From Nicoletella semolina (GTDB lineage: Bacteria; Pseudomonadota; Gammaproteobacteria; Enterobacterales; Pasteurellaceae): a DNA stretch of 64,000 nt. Where the stretch lies: assembly GCF_004345745.1 (NCBI RefSeq), contig NZ_SLXJ01000002.1:209897-273896 (forward strand), written 5' to 3'. The notes under the pieces were generated by a model. It was given only the letters and a program-made list of their open reading frames with translations. It was not told the DNA's origin and searched no databases. This document shows, piece by piece, positions 1 through 10,300 of the stretch (positions are counted from its first letter, which is position 1; every line of letters starts with the position of its first letter). The position numbers and the translations under genes are program-made.

Positions 1-1077
1 CAGGTGCTTGGGCATCTTGGATTACAACGCTACGAGGCGACTGAAGCATTTGCAGGTGATATTATTGCCATCACAGGTTTAGGTGAATTAAATATTTCGG
101 ATACACTTTGTGATATTAATAACGTAGAAGCTTTACCTGCCTTAAGCGTAGATGAACCGACTGTAACGATGTTCTTCTGTGTGAATACTTCGCCATTTTG
201 TGGGCAAGAAGGTAAATTTGTTACCTCACGTCAAATCCTTGAACGTCTGAAAAAAGAGCTGGTACATAATGTGGCGTTGCGTGTTGAAGAAACTGATGAT
301 TCAGACGTATTTAGCGTATCAGGACGTGGTGAATTACATTTATCCGTATTAATTGAGAATATGCGCCGTGAAGGTTATGAACTTGCAGTATCTCGTCCGA
401 AAGTTATCTTCAAAGAAATTGATGGGCGTAAGCAAGAGCCATTTGAACAAGTTACCATTGATATTGAAGAACAACATCAAGGGGCAGTCATGGAAGCCTT
501 AGGGATTCGTAAAGGGGAAGTGCGTGATATGATGCCTGATGGCAAAGGTCGCACACGCCTTGAATATATTATCCCAAGCCGTGGTCTAATCGGTTTCCGT
601 AATGAATTTATGACGATGACGTCAGGTACAGGGTTGCTTTATTCAAGCTTTAGCCACTATGATGATGTAAAAGCAGGCGAAATCGGTCAGCGAATTAACG
701 GCGTATTGATTTCCAATGGAACAGGAAAAGCACTGGCTTATTCACTCTATGCGTTACAAGATCGTGGAAAATTGATGATTGATCACGGTGTAGAAATTTA
801 TGAAGGGCAAGTCATTGGTATTCACAGCCGTTCAAACGATCTCACTGTGAACGCTCTAGAAGGCAAAAAACTCACCAATATGCGAGCTTCAGGTAAAGAT
901 GATGCTCTAACCCTGACCACTCCAGTGCGTTTCAGTCTTGAACAAGCATTAGAGTTCATTGATGATGATGAATTAGTGGAAGTAACCCCAACTTCCGTGC
1001 GTGTTCGTAAGAAATTACTCACCGAAGTTGAACGTAAACGTGCAAGTCGCACAACAACAAGCACAAGTACAAAATAA
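1..1077 (+). CDS. typA: Ribosome-associated GTPase TypA/BipA, C-terminal part (5' end outside window)
   Basis: Translational GTPase that binds the ribosome and helps 50S assembly and growth under stress or cold. The reading frame is open from base 1, so the gene begins upstream; the GTPase domain (G1-G5 motifs) is not in the window. What remains is the end of the domain II barrel (GLGELNISDT), the EF-G-like domain III with SGRGELHLSVLIENMRREG, the domain V region (PDGKGRTRLEYIIPSRGLIG) and the TypA-specific C-terminal domain (DDELVEVTPTSVRVRKKLL). The Thr/Ser-rich tail (TTTSTSTK) is variable in the family. The stop is followed at once by a hairpin terminator. Identity is certain from near-continuous similarity to the enterobacterial protein as remembered. 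Confidence 0.97.
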   Translation, partial: QVLGHLGLQRYEATEAFAGDIIAITGLGELNISDTLCDINNVEALPALSVDEPTVTMFFCVNTSPFCGQEGKFVTSRQILERLKKELVHNVALRVEETDDSDVFSVSGRGELHLSVLIENMRREGYELAVSRPKVIFKEIDGRKQEPFEQVTIDIEEQHQGAVMEALGIRKGEVRDMMPDGKGRTRLEYIIPSRGLIGFRNEFMTMTSGTGLLYSSFSHYDDVKAGEIGQRINGVLISNGTGKALAYSLYALQDRGKLMIDHGVEIYEGQVIGIHSRSNDLTVNALEGKKLTNMRASGKDDALTLTTPVRFSLEQALEFIDDDELVEVTPTSVRVRKKLLTEVERKRASRTTTSTSTK

Positions 1078-1091
1078 CTATTACTGACCAT

Positions 1092-1119
1092 AAAAAATGC
1101 TGCAATTGCAGCATTTTTT
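1092..1119 (+). terminator. Intrinsic terminator after typA
   Basis: Perfect palindrome AAAAAATGCTGCA / TGCAGCATTTTTT starting 15 bp after the typA stop. The run of T on the 3' side makes a rho-independent terminator; by symmetry it could work in both directions. It separates typA from the rplJ promoter. Confidence 0.85.
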
Positions 1120-1150
1120 ATGGTGTTGAAATAATTCTTCTTACTGTCGC

Positions 1151-1179
1151 TTTACATAGCAAACAAATCAGCGTAGAAT
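1151..1179 (+). promoter_or_regulatory. Sigma-70 promoter of rplJL
   Basis: TTTACA (1151-1156), 17-bp spacer, TAGAAT (1174-1179), followed directly by GCGACCC, a GC-rich discriminator typical of stringently controlled promoters. Transcription would start near 1186, giving a leader of about 240 nt before rplJ. Confidence 0.75.
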
Positions 1180-1185
1180 GCGACC

Positions 1186-1425
1186 CTATTTTGCAATTTA
1201 TTGCAAGAAAATGATGGTGCTTGCCTATCAAGCCCTGTCGAAGACCGTAGGTGAAATGATGTTAATCATCTCTTAATATCTGCCTACGTAGATGGTGAAC
1301 AGACAGAATTTTCTGCTTCTGGACGCCAAAGCCCCAAGAAATATTGTGAAATCGGTTATTTTTGGGATTTTTTGTAAATTCTCGCTATTGTCAAAGATAG
1401 TTGAGTGTATCAGGAGCTAAAACCA
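1186..1425 (+). promoter_or_regulatory. L10 leader (autoregulatory rplJL mRNA leader)
   Basis: About 240 nt of non-coding leader between the promoter and rplJ. It contains a stem CGTAGG (1246-1251) / CCTACG (1283-1288) and the stretch GGACGCCAAAGCCCC (1321-1335), which resembles the conserved part of the enterobacterial L10 leader. In the known system L10-(L12)4 binds this RNA and represses translation of rplJL. That it works the same way here is inferred from sequence and position. Confidence 0.75.
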
Positions 1426-1917
1426 ATGGCATTAAATCTTCAAGACAAACAAGCGATTGTTGCTGGAGTAAACGAAGCTGCCAAAGGTGCACTTTCAGCT
1501 GTTGTTGCGGATTCTCGTGGCGTTACAGTTGAAAAAATGACTGAGTTACGTAAAGCAGCTCGTGAAGCTGGTGTGACAATGCAAGTCGTGCGTAATACTT
1601 TGTTACGCCGTGCAGTGGAAGGCACAGAGTTCGAATGCTTAAAAGATACGTTTACTGGTCCAACTCTTATCGCATTCTCTAATGAACACCCAGGTGCAGC
1701 GGCACGTTTGTTCACTGAATTTGCGAAAACAAACAAAGAGTTTGAAGTTAAAGGTGCAGCCTTTGAAGGTAAAATACAAGATGTTGCATTCTTAGCAACC
1801 TTACCAACTTACGAAGAGGCAATTGCACGTTTAATGGGCACAATGAAAGAAGCTGCGGCAGGAAAACTTGTTCGCACTCTTGCAGCATTACGCGATCAAA
1901 TGGAAGCAGCGGCTTAA
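1426..1917 (+). CDS. rplJ: 50S ribosomal protein L10
   Basis: Base of the L12 stalk, binding 23S rRNA and L12 dimers; also the autorepressor of this operon. 163 aa, the normal family length, with the usual start [18 protein letters not shown] chose the ATG at 1426, preceded by AGGAG at 1412-1416, over an in-frame GTG at 1405 that would add seven unrelated residues (MYQELKP). The C-terminal helix ([14 protein letters not shown]) is the L12-binding part. rplK-rplA, which precede rplJ in E. coli, are absent: typA lies directly upstream. Confidence 0.97.
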   Translation: MALNLQDKQAIVAGVNEAAKGALSAVVADSRGVTVEKMTELRKAAREAGVTMQVVRNTLLRRAVEGTEFECLKDTFTGPTLIAFSNEHPGAAARLFTEFAKTNKEFEVKGAAFEGKIQDVAFLATLPTYEEAIARLMGTMKEAAAGKLVRTLAALRDQMEAAA

Positions 1918-1975
1918 TTTTAGGCACTCTTCTTTATTCGTTTAACAACTTATTTTACTTTAGGAATCGATTGTT

Positions 1976-2344
1976 ATGTCATTAACTAACGAACAAATTA
2001 TTGAAGCGATTGCTTCTAAATCAGTATCAGAAATCGTTGAATTAATCACTGCGATGGAAGAAAAATTCGGTGTTTCAGCAGCGGCAGCAGTAGCAGCAGC
2101 ACCAGCAGCAGGTGCAGCGGCAGTAGAAGAAAAAACTGAATTTGATGTAGTATTAAAATCAGCAGGTGCTAACAAAGTGGCTGTAATCAAGGCAGTACGC
2201 GGTGCAACAGGTTTAGGCTTGAAAGAAGCTAAAGACTTAGTTGAATCTGCTCCAGCAGCATTAAAAGAAGGCATCTCTAAAGCAGAAGCTGAAGCTTTAC
2301 AAAAAGAATTAGCAGAAGCTGGTGCAGAAGTAGAAATCAAATAA
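1976..2344 (+). CDS. rplL: 50S ribosomal protein L7/L12
   Basis: Stalk protein that recruits and activates translational GTPases. 122 aa. The N-terminal dimerisation helix ([21 protein letters not shown]) is followed by an Ala-rich flexible hinge at about residues 36-52, encoded by GCA-rich DNA. The globular C-terminal domain ([21 protein letters not shown] ... [12 protein letters not shown]) follows. It lies 58 bp after rplJ in the same transcript. A strong terminator follows, so most transcripts probably end here instead of running into rpoB. Confidence 0.98.
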   Translation: MSLTNEQIIEAIASKSVSEIVELITAMEEKFGVSAAAAVAAAPAAGAAAVEEKTEFDVVLKSAGANKVAVIKAVRGATGLGLKEAKDLVESAPAALKEGISKAEAEALQKELAEAGAEVEIK

Positions 2345-2379
2345 TTTTTGATTTAACTTTTTCCGAACTTCAAGTTCAG

Positions 2380-2408
2380 AAAACCCCAATGGAAACATTG
2401 GGGTTTTT
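2380..2408 (+). terminator. Intrinsic terminator after rplL
   Basis: Stem AACCCCAAT / ATTGGGGTT with loop GGAAAC, flanked by A and T runs, 36 bp after the rplL stop. It separates rplJL from rpoBC, which has its own promoter at 2786. Confidence 0.85.
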
Positions 2409-2433
2409 GCATTTTCAGGAAACTAAATTTTTC

Positions 2434-2488
2434 AAGAGATTATAATCTCTTTACTTCTTATTGACATAAGAAGTAAATAACGTTTAAA
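2434..2488 (+). promoter_or_regulatory. Two adjacent palindromes with a possible promoter ahead of the small peptide gene
   Basis: AAGAGATTATAATCTCTT (2434-2451) is an 18-bp palindrome. It abuts a perfect 10-bp inverted repeat TTACTTCTTA / TAAGAAGTAA (2451-2460 and 2467-2476) whose 6-nt loop is exactly TTGACA. Used as a -35, that loop pairs with TTTAAA (2483-2488) at 16 bp. The arrangement looks like an operator-overlapped promoter for the peptide gene at 2513. No regulator is recognised. Confidence 0.45.
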
Positions 2489-2512
2489 CAACTTTATTTA
2501 AAGGATTTGATT

Positions 2513-2668
2513 ATGACTATGAAAAAGAACGTATTTTTAGGAGCTATTGCATTATTTGCTGTTACGCAAGCTTATGCGGTGATGGGTTTCTTACAAGGTG
2601 AACAAGTGAGTGGTATGAATAAAATTTGCGACTATGGTGTCCTTGGATCAATTCAACTATTAATTTAG
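2513..2668 (+). CDS. Small secreted peptide, probably frameshifted near its C-terminus
   Basis: 51 aa starting MTMKKNVFLGAIALFAVTQ, a clear Sec signal peptide with a likely cut after AYA, then a short mature part containing GEQVSGMNKICDYGVLGS. AAAGGA lies 8 nt before the ATG. I recall, without a search, short exported proteins containing G-x-x-x-GMNKICYY and ending ...LCPL. Here the frame runs into TAG after QLLI, while the +1-shifted frame across the end reads STINLASYALCP before its own stop (2689-2691). Removing five bases (ATTCA, 2651-2655) joins the two readings into GVLGSTINLASYALCP. This suggests a small insertion broke the gene. The function is unknown. It sits between rplL and the rpoB promoter. 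Confidence 0.55.
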   Translation: MTMKKNVFLGAIALFAVTQAYAVMGFLQGEQVSGMNKICDYGVLGSIQLLI

Positions 2669-2785
2669 CATCTTATGCTCTTTGTCCTTAAACCTATAAT
2701 TTCTAAAATTATTAGATAGCATTCAATTATGCTATATCACAGCTGATTTAATGTCATTAGAAACGCACTTTAATTAGCATACCAC

Positions 2786-2814
2786 TTGCCAAAAAGTCGT
2801 CAATTCGCTATAAT
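2786..2814 (+). promoter_or_regulatory. Sigma-70 promoter of rpoBC
   Basis: TTGCCA (2786-2791), exactly 17 bp, TATAAT (2809-2814), followed by TAGCGACC. The GCGACC discriminator is shared with the rplJ promoter. The predicted start near 2821 gives a leader of about 265 nt. Confidence 0.8.
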
Positions 2815-2820
2815 TAGCGA

Positions 2821-3085
2821 CCAATTTTAGCATTTCGGCTGACGGTAACATTCCGTCAGTCTTTTGTGCTTTAGAAAATACGGCTCATTTTGTCATTTTA
2901 GTGGGCTGATGATTTGCAAAACTTTCCCCTAATCTGACCGCTTGCAGTAGTGATTTTTGACTGTTTGATGGAAGATTGGAAAATGACACCTCGTACTTGT
3001 ACTACATTTTAATGCCAATTCCACCGAATTTTCGTGCTGGGTTGTGTAATCTCAACTAAAAAACAAAAATCAGAGGCTATCCTAA
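2821..3085 (+). promoter_or_regulatory. rpoB leader with an early attenuator-like hairpin
   Basis: Non-coding stretch before rpoB. At 2839-2865, about 20 nt after the predicted transcription start, CTGACGG / CCGTCAG with a 7-nt loop is followed by TCTTTT. This is a terminator-like hairpin that could attenuate rpoBC. The rest (2866-3070) holds one USS-like word (GACCGCTTGC, near 2938) and no ORF with a ribosome binding site. CAGAGG just before 3086 serves rpoB. Confidence 0.55.
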
Positions 3086-6000
3086 ATGGCATATTCTTAT
3101 TCCGAGAAAAAGCGTATTCGTAAGAGCTTTGGTAAACGCTCCCAAGTTCTTAATGTACCTTATCTATTAACTATTCAACTTGATTCGTTCGATAAATTTA
3201 TTCAAAGAGATCCAGAGGGACAACAAGGTTTAGAAGCGGCGTTTCGTTCAGTATTTCCAATTGTGAGTAATAACGGGGCAACTGAACTGCAATATGTCTC
3301 CTACGAACTAGGTGAGCCTGTTTTTGATGTGCGTGAGTGCCAAATTCGTGGTGCAACTTATGCCGCACCTTTGCGTGTTAAGCTACGTTTAGTTGCTTTT
3401 GACCGTGAGGCAGCAGCAGGGACAGTCAAAGACATTAAAGAGCAAAACGTCTATATGGGTGAGATTCCGTTGATGACGGACAATGGAACTTTCGTGATTA
3501 ATGGGACTGAGCGTGTTATTGTTTCTCAGTTACATCGTAGCCCAGGTGTGTTTTTTGATTCTGATAAAGGTAAAACTCACGCATCAGGAAAAGTACTTTA
3601 TAACGCTCGTATTATCCCTTACCGTGGTTCTTGGTTAGACTTTGAGTTTGATCCCAAAGACAACCTTTATGCTCGTATTGACCGTCGTCGTAAGTTGCCT
3701 GCAACAATTATTTTGCGTGCATTAGGTTATACAACAGAAGAAATCTTAAATCTCTTTTTTGATAAAATTACCTTTGAAATTGCAGATAACAAATTGTTAA
3801 TGACACTTGTGCCAGAGCGTTTGCGTGGTGAAACAGCCGCATTTGATATTGAAGCAAATGGCAAAGTATATGTAGAAAGTGGACGTCGCATTACTGCTCG
3901 TCATATTAAAGCATTAGAAAAAGATAATATTACTCAAATTGAAGTGCCAACCGAATATATTCTTGGCAAAGTGAGTGCGAAGGAGTATGTGGATTTATCT
4001 ACTGGCGAGATTATTTGTTCGCCAAACACGGAACTCTCATTAGAGTTGCTGGCGAATCTTGCACAGGCAGGTTATAACCAAATTGAAGTGTTGTTTACGA
4101 ACGATTTAGATCACGGTCCGTATATTTCGGAAACGCTGCGTGTTGACCCAACCTATGATCGTTTGTCCGCATTGGTAGAGATCTACCGTATGATGAGACC
4201 AGGTGAGCCGCCAACAAAAGAAGCGGCAGAGGGGCTATTTGATAATATGTTCTTCTCAACCGAACGTTATGATTTATCAGCCGTAGGACGTATGAAATTC
4301 AACCGTTCGCTCAATATTCCAGAAGGGGTAGGCAGTGGTATTTTAAGCAATGATGACATCATTGGTGTGATGAAAAAATTGATTGAGATCCGTAACGGTC
4401 GTGGCGAAGTGGACGATATCGATCACTTGGGTAATCGTCGTATTCGTAGTGTTGGTGAAATGGCGGAAAACCAATTCCGTATCGGTTTAGTGCGTGTTGA
4501 ACGTGCTGTGCGTGAGCGTCTCTCATTAGGGGATTTAGATGGTGTTACACCACAAGATTTAATCAATGCAAAACCAATTTCTGCAGCAGTCAGAGAGTTC
4601 TTTGGTTCTTCGCAGCTTTCGCAATTTATGGATCAAAACAATCCGCTTTCAGAAATTACGCACAAGCGTCGTATTTCTGCGTTAGGTCCAGGTGGTCTAA
4701 CTCGTGAGCGAGCAGGTTTTGAGGTACGAGATGTTCATGCAACTCACTATGGTCGAGTATGTCCAATTGAAACGCCAGAAGGTCCGAACATCGGCTTGAT
4801 TAACTCACTCTCTGTCTATGCTCGTACCAATGACTACGGCTTTTTAGAAACGCCTTATCGTAAAGTGGTTGATGGTCAAGTTACCGAAGAGATTGAGTAT
4901 TTGTCTGCGATTGAAGAAGGTAATTATGTTATCGCACAGGCAAACTCTAATTTAGATGAGAATTTCCGCTTCACTGACACTTATGTTACTGCTCGAGGCG
5001 AACACGGTGAATCAGGTTTATATCGTCCAGAAGAAATTCATTATATGGACGTTTCAACACAACAAGTTGTTTCTGTTGCAGCGGCGTTAATTCCATTCTT
5101 AGAGCACGATGATGCGAACCGTGCCTTGATGGGAGCAAACATGCAACGTCAAGCAGTGCCAACTTTACGAGCGGATAAACCGCTTGTGGGAACAGGGATT
5201 GAAAAAGCGGTTGCGTTAGACTCAGGTGTGGCTGTTGTTGCAAAACGTGGTGGTGTGGTGCAATACGTTGATGCTTCTCGTATCGTGGTAAAAGTAAATG
5301 AAGACGAAACCGTGGCTGGCGAAGCTGGGATCGATATTTATAATTTAATCAAATACACTCGTTCAAACCAAAATACCTGTATCAACCAAATTCCTTGTGT
5401 GAAACTAGGTGAACCTGTTGGACGAGGTGAAATTTTAGCTGATGGTCCATCAACTGATTTAGGTGAACTTGCATTAGGGCAAAATATCCGTGTCGCATTT
5501 ATGCCTTGGAATGGTTATAACTTCGAAGACTCAATGTTAGTGTCTGAACGAGTGGTACAAGAAGATCGCTTCACCACTATCCACATTCAAGAGTTATCTT
5601 GTGTGGCTCGTGATACTAAATTAGGTGCAGAAGAGATCACTGCAGATATTCCAAATGTTGGTGAATCTGCACTGAGTAAATTGGACGAGTCAGGGATTGT
5701 TTATATTGGTGCTGAAGTTAAAGGTGGCGATATTTTAGTGGGTAAAGTTACCCCGAAAGGCGAGACTCAATTAACGCCAGAAGAAAAATTACTGCGTGCA
5801 ATTTTTGGTGAAAAAGCCTCAGATGTCAAAGATTCCTCTTTGCGTGTGCCAAATGGCACTTCAGGGACAATTATTGATGTTCAAGTCTTTACTCGTGATG
5901 GTGTTGAAAAAGATAAACGAGCTAAAGAGATTGAAGAGCTTCAATTACGTGAAGCGAAAAAAGATCTTTCTGAAGAATTAGAAATCTTAGAAGCGGGGTT

Positions 6001-7114
6001 ATTCACTCGTGTTCGCAATCTGCTTATCGAAGGTGGTATTAGCGAGAGTGTGCTAGATGATATTGCTCGTGAAAAATGGTTGGAGCAAACCTTAGACGAT
6101 GAAGCGAAGCAGAATCAGCTTGAGCAATTAGCGGAACAGCACGAGGAACTTCGTAAAGAATTTGAGCGTAAATTAGAGATCAAACGTAATAAGATTATTC
6201 AAGGTGATGATCTTGCTCCAGGTGTATTGAAAGTGGTTAAGGTTTATCTTGCTGTAAAACGCCAAATTCAGCCTGGGGATAAAATGGCTGGTCGCCATGG
6301 TAACAAAGGGGTTATCTCAAAAATTAACCCTGTTGAAGATATGCCATACGATGAAAATGGTCAGCCAGTTGAGATCGTGTTGAATCCATTGGGTGTTCCA
6401 TCTCGTATGAATATCGGTCAGATCTTAGAAACGCATTTAGGCTTGGCGGCTCGTGGTATTGGTGATCAAATCAATGCAATGATTAAGCAGCAACAATCTG
6501 TGGCGAAATTGCGTGAATATATCCAAAAAGCGTATGACCTAGGACACGGCTCACAATCTGTTGATTTAACTCAATTCAGCGATGAAGAGGTGTTGCGTTT
6601 AGCGGAAAATCTGCGTAAGGGCATGCCATTAGCAACGCCAGTATTTGATGGAGCCGACGAAAGTGAAATTAAAGGTCTATTGGAGTTGGGCGGTTTACCA
6701 ACATCAGGGCAAATTACCTTATACGATGGTCGTACAGGCGAAAAATTTGAGCGTCCAGTTACCGTTGGCTATATGTATATGCTTAAGTTGAACCACTTAG
6801 TTGATGACAAAATGCACGCTCGTTCAACGGGTTCATACAGCTTAGTCACTCAACAACCATTGGGTGGTAAAGCACAATTTGGTGGCCAGCGTTTTGGTGA
6901 GATGGAGGTGTGGGCATTAGAGGCATACGGTGCAGCTTACACGCTTCAGGAAATGCTTACGGTGAAATCTGATGATGTGAATGGCCGTACGAAGATGTAT
7001 AAAAATATCGTTGATGGCACACATTATATGGAGCCAGGTGTACCTGAATCCTTTAACGTAATTACCAAAGAAATTCGTGCATTGGGTATTGATATGGAGT
7101 TAGACGAAGCGTAG
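3086..7114 (+). CDS. rpoB: DNA-directed RNA polymerase subunit beta
   Basis: Catalytic core subunit of RNA polymerase and rifampicin target. 1342 aa, the same length as in E. coli. The rifampicin region (about residues 509-537) reads [19 protein letters not shown] then [10 protein letters not shown], with the residues equivalent to Q513, D516, H526 and S531 all wild type. From sequence, no classical resistance change is present. Further landmarks are [15 protein letters not shown], the [12 protein letters not shown] active-site loop, and the C-terminal clamp segment ending [11 protein letters not shown]. It is transcribed from its own promoter with rpoC downstream, but with an unusually large 265-bp gap containing a repeat-like element. 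Confidence 0.99.
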   Translation: MAYSYSEKKRIRKSFGKRSQVLNVPYLLTIQLDSFDKFIQRDPEGQQGLEAAFRSVFPIVSNNGATELQYVSYELGEPVFDVRECQIRGATYAAPLRVKLRLVAFDREAAAGTVKDIKEQNVYMGEIPLMTDNGTFVINGTERVIVSQLHRSPGVFFDSDKGKTHASGKVLYNARIIPYRGSWLDFEFDPKDNLYARIDRRRKLPATIILRALGYTTEEILNLFFDKITFEIADNKLLMTLVPERLRGETAAFDIEANGKVYVESGRRITARHIKALEKDNITQIEVPTEYILGKVSAKEYVDLSTGEIICSPNTELSLELLANLAQAGYNQIEVLFTNDLDHGPYISETLRVDPTYDRLSALVEIYRMMRPGEPPTKEAAEGLFDNMFFSTERYDLSAVGRMKFNRSLNIPEGVGSGILSNDDIIGVMKKLIEIRNGRGEVDDIDHLGNRRIRSVGEMAENQFRIGLVRVERAVRERLSLGDLDGVTPQDLINAKPISAAVREFFGSSQLSQFMDQNNPLSEITHKRRISALGPGGLTRERAGFEVRDVHATHYGRVCPIETPEGPNIGLINSLSVYARTNDYGFLETPYRKVVDGQVTEEIEYLSAIEEGNYVIAQANSNLDENFRFTDTYVTARGEHGESGLYRPEEIHYMDVSTQQVVSVAAALIPFLEHDDANRALMGANMQRQAVPTLRADKPLVGTGIEKAVALDSGVAVVAKRGGVVQYVDASRIVVKVNEDETVAGEAGIDIYNLIKYTRSNQNTCINQIPCVKLGEPVGRGEILADGPSTDLGELALGQNIRVAFMPWNGYNFEDSMLVSERVVQEDRFTTIHIQELSCVARDTKLGAEEITADIPNVGESALSKLDESGIVYIGAEVKGGDILVGKVTPKGETQLTPEEKLLRAIFGEKASDVKDSSLRVPNGTSGTIIDVQVFTRDGVEKDKRAKEIEELQLREAKKDLSEELEILEAGLFTRVRNLLIEGGISESVLDDIAREKWLEQTLDDEAKQNQLEQLAEQHEELRKEFERKLEIKRNKIIQGDDLAPGVLKVVKVYLAVKRQIQPGDKMAGRHGNKGVISKINPVEDMPYDENGQPVEIVLNPLGVPSRMNIGQILETHLGLAARGIGDQINAMIKQQQSVAKLREYIQKAYDLGHGSQSVDLTQFSDEEVLRLAENLRKGMPLATPVFDGADESEIKGLLELGGLPTSGQITLYDGRTGEKFERPVTVGYMYMLKLNHLVDDKMHARSTGSYSLVTQQPLGGKAQFGGQRFGEMEVWALEAYGAAYTLQEMLTVKSDDVNGRTKMYKNIVDGTHYMEPGVPESFNVITKEIRALGIDMELDEA

Positions 7115-7124
7115 TGATTGATAA

Positions 7125-7262
7125 ACGGAGAAAGGCTCCCCTCTCTTTAAAAAAGAGGGGCTGGGGGAGATTTGATAGTGATGTTAAATATTCCAATCCA
7201 CTCCGTTTCTACTTCTGCCAAATCTCCCCTAACCCCTCTTTACTAAAGCGGGGGATTGGGAC
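7125..7262. repeat. Palindromic repeat-like element between rpoB and rpoC
   Basis: About 130 bp with imperfect inverted arms. The left arm (about 7131-7174) carries CCCCTCTCTTTAAAAAAGAG then GGGCTGGGGGAGATTTG. The right arm (about 7219-7261) carries CAAATCTCCCCTAACCCCTC then TTTACTAAAGCGGGGGATTG. Each arm can also fold on itself (CCCCTCT...AGAGGGG on the left). CAAATCTCCCC-type words flanking genes are, from memory, common intergenic repeats in this family, so this may be a small non-autonomous (MITE-like) element. It explains why the rpoB-rpoC gap is 265 bp, against under 100 bp in E. coli. Confidence 0.6.
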
Positions 7263-7379
7263 AAGTGGTTAAATTTGCAAAAATTTTTACAAATCCCACC
7301 GCTTGCAATTGCAACTTCAACTGAATTCGTAGGGTGCGTATTACGTACCAACAAACAACCTCAACCTAGGGGCAAAATA

Positions 7380-10300
7380 GTGAAAGACTTAGTTAAGTTT
7401 TTAAAAGCACAAACAAAATCGAACGATGATTTTGATGTTATTAAAATTGGTTTAGCATCGCCAGATAAGATCCGCTCTTGGTCTTTTGGTGAAGTAAAAA
7501 AACCAGAAACGATTAATTACCGCACTTTCAAACCAGAACGTGACGGTCTTTTCTGTGCCCGTATTTTTGGACCAGTAAAAGACTATGAATGTTTATGTGG
7601 TAAATATAAACGCTTAAAACACCGTGGTGTAATTTGTGAAAAATGTGGCGTTGAAGTAACTCAAACCAAAGTCCGCCGTGATCGTATGGGGCATATCGAA
7701 TTAGCTTGTCCTGTGGCACATATTTGGTTTTTAAAATCACTGCCATCTCGCATTGGCTTAATTTTAGATATGCCGTTGCGTGATATTGAACGTGTACTTT
7801 ATTTTGAAAGCTATGTTGTAATCGAGCCAGGTATGACTGATCTTGAGAAAAATCAGCTACTGACAGAGGAACAATACCTTGAAGCAGAAGAGCGTTGGGC
7901 TGATGAGTTTGATGCTAAGATGGGGGCGGAAGCTATTCAAGCCTTGCTTAAGGATTTAGATCTTGAGCATCAATGTGAAGTATTGCGTGAGGAATTACAA
8001 GAGACAAATTCTGAAACCAAACGTAAGAAAATTACCAAACGTTTAAAATTATTAGAGGCATTCCAACAGTCTGGCAATAAACCAGAATGGATGGTGATGA
8101 CAGTTTTACCTGTACTTCCACCCGATTTACGTCCGTTAGTACCGCTTGATGGTGGACGTTTTGCGACATCTGATTTGAACGATTTATACCGCCGTGTGAT
8201 CAACCGTAATAACCGTTTAAAACGTTTATTAGACTTGATTGCACCTGATATTATTGTGCGTAATGAAAAACGTATGTTACAGGAATCTGTTGATGCGTTA
8301 TTAGATAATGGTCGTCGTGGTCGTGCTATCACAGGATCAAATAAACGCCCATTAAAATCGCTTGCGGATATGATCAAAGGTAAGCAAGGTCGTTTCCGTC
8401 AAAACTTACTCGGTAAACGTGTAGATTATTCAGGACGTTCTGTAATTACGGTTGGACCTTACTTACGTCTCCACCAATGTGGCTTGCCGAAAAAAATGGC
8501 ATTAGAGCTTTTCCGTCCATTTATTTACTCAAAATTAGAAAATCGTGGACACGCTTCAACAATCAAAGCAGCTAAAAAAATGGTTGAGCGTGAAGAGCCG
8601 ATTGTTTGGGATATTCTCGCTGAAGTGATTCGTGAACACCCAATTCTACTTAACCGTGCACCAACGCTTCACCGTTTAGGTATTCAAGCGTTTGAGCCGT
8701 TGTTAATTGAAGGTAAAGCCATTCAACTTCACCCTCTCGTTTGTGCGGCATTTAATGCGGACTTCGATGGAGACCAAATGGCGGTACACGTTCCACTCAC
8801 ATTGGAAGCACAATTAGAAGCTCGTGCGTTGATGATGTCTACCAACAACGTACTTTCGCCAGCAAGTGGTGATCCGATTATCGTACCTTCTCAAGACGTG
8901 GTATTAGGTCTTTACTATATGACACGAGAGAAAGTCAATGCGAAAGGTGAAGGAATGTATTTCCTTGATCCTCGTGAAGCTGAAAAAGCTTACCGAACAG
9001 GGCAAGCAGAACTGCACGCTCGTGTTAAAGTGCGTGTAACAGAATATGAGAAAAATGAATCGGGTGAATTTGTTGCCAGTACAAATTTAGTGGATACTAC
9101 CGTAGGTCGTGCTATTTTGTGGATGATCTCGCCAAAAGGTATGCCATTTAAATTATTCAACCAAACTTTAGGCAAAAAAGCGATCTCTAAATTAATTAAT
9201 GAAAGCTATCGTCGTCTTGGTTTAAAAGAATCGGTCGTATTGGCTGACCAAATTATGTACACTGGATTTGCTTATGCAGCTCGTTCAGGTGCGTCAGTCG
9301 GTATTGATGATATGGTAATTCCAGAACAAAAATATTCGATCATTGAAGCAGCGGAAGCGGAAGTTGGCGAAATTCAAGAGCAGTTTAATTCAGGTCTTGT
9401 AACCGCAGGTGAACGTTATAACAAAGTCATTGATATTTGGGCGGCTGCGAATGAGCGTGTAGCCAAAGCGATGATGGAAAACCTCTCGTCAGAGGAAGTC
9501 ATTAACCGTGAAGGCAACCCAGAGAAACAAGCTTCATTTAACAGTATCTTTATGATGGCGGATTCTGGAGCTCGTGGTTCTGCAGCACAGATTCGTCAGT
9601 TGGCAGGTATGCGTGGTTTGATGGCTCGTCCAGATGGCTCAATTATTGAGACGCCAATTACCGCAAACTTCCGTGAAGGCTTAAACGTTCTGCAATACTT
9701 TATTTCAACCCACGGTGCACGTAAAGGTCTTGCTGATACGGCATTAAAAACCGCAAACTCAGGTTACCTCACTCGTCGTTTAGTCGATGTGGCACAAGAT
9801 TTGGTGATCATTGAAGAAGACTGTGGTACGCACGAAGGTATTGTGATGACACCGCTTATCGAAGGGGGGGATGTAAAAGAAGCCTTGCGTGATCGTGTAC
9901 TTGGACGTGTGGTAGCAGAAGATGTTCTAAAACCAGGGACAGACGAAGTGCTGATTGCACGCAATACACTACTTGATGAAAAATGGTGTGATGTAATTGA
10001 CGCTGAATCTGTTGATGTGATTAAAGTTCGTTCTGTTGTAACCTGTAACACAGATTTTGGTGTTTGTGCGAAATGTTATGGTCGTGATTTGGCTCGTGGG
10101 CATCTTATTAACCAAGGCGAAGCCGTGGGAGTTATCGCTGCACAATCTATCGGTGAACCAGGTACACAGCTTACGATGCGTACATTCCATATCGGTGGTG
10201 CTGCATCGGCTGCTGCAAAAGAATCTAATGTTCAGGTGAAAAATGCAGGAACGCTTAAATTAGCCAACGCCAAATTTGTAACTAACAAAGAAGGTAAAAT

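Noticed and set aside
1960..2340. Minus-strand ORF of 126 aa opposite rplL
   Set aside because: Shadow of rplL. Ala/Thr/Ser-rich product from GCA-repeat codons, no ribosome binding site.
7275..7379. 35-codon N-terminal extension of rpoC
   Set aside because: Homologues begin at VKDLVKFLK. The extension has no ribosome binding site and comes from the inserted repeat region.
9862..9870. G-rich run (seven G) inside rpoC as a phase-variable site
   Set aside because: It lies in an essential, conserved coding region ([10 protein letters not shown]); too short and any slip would be lethal.
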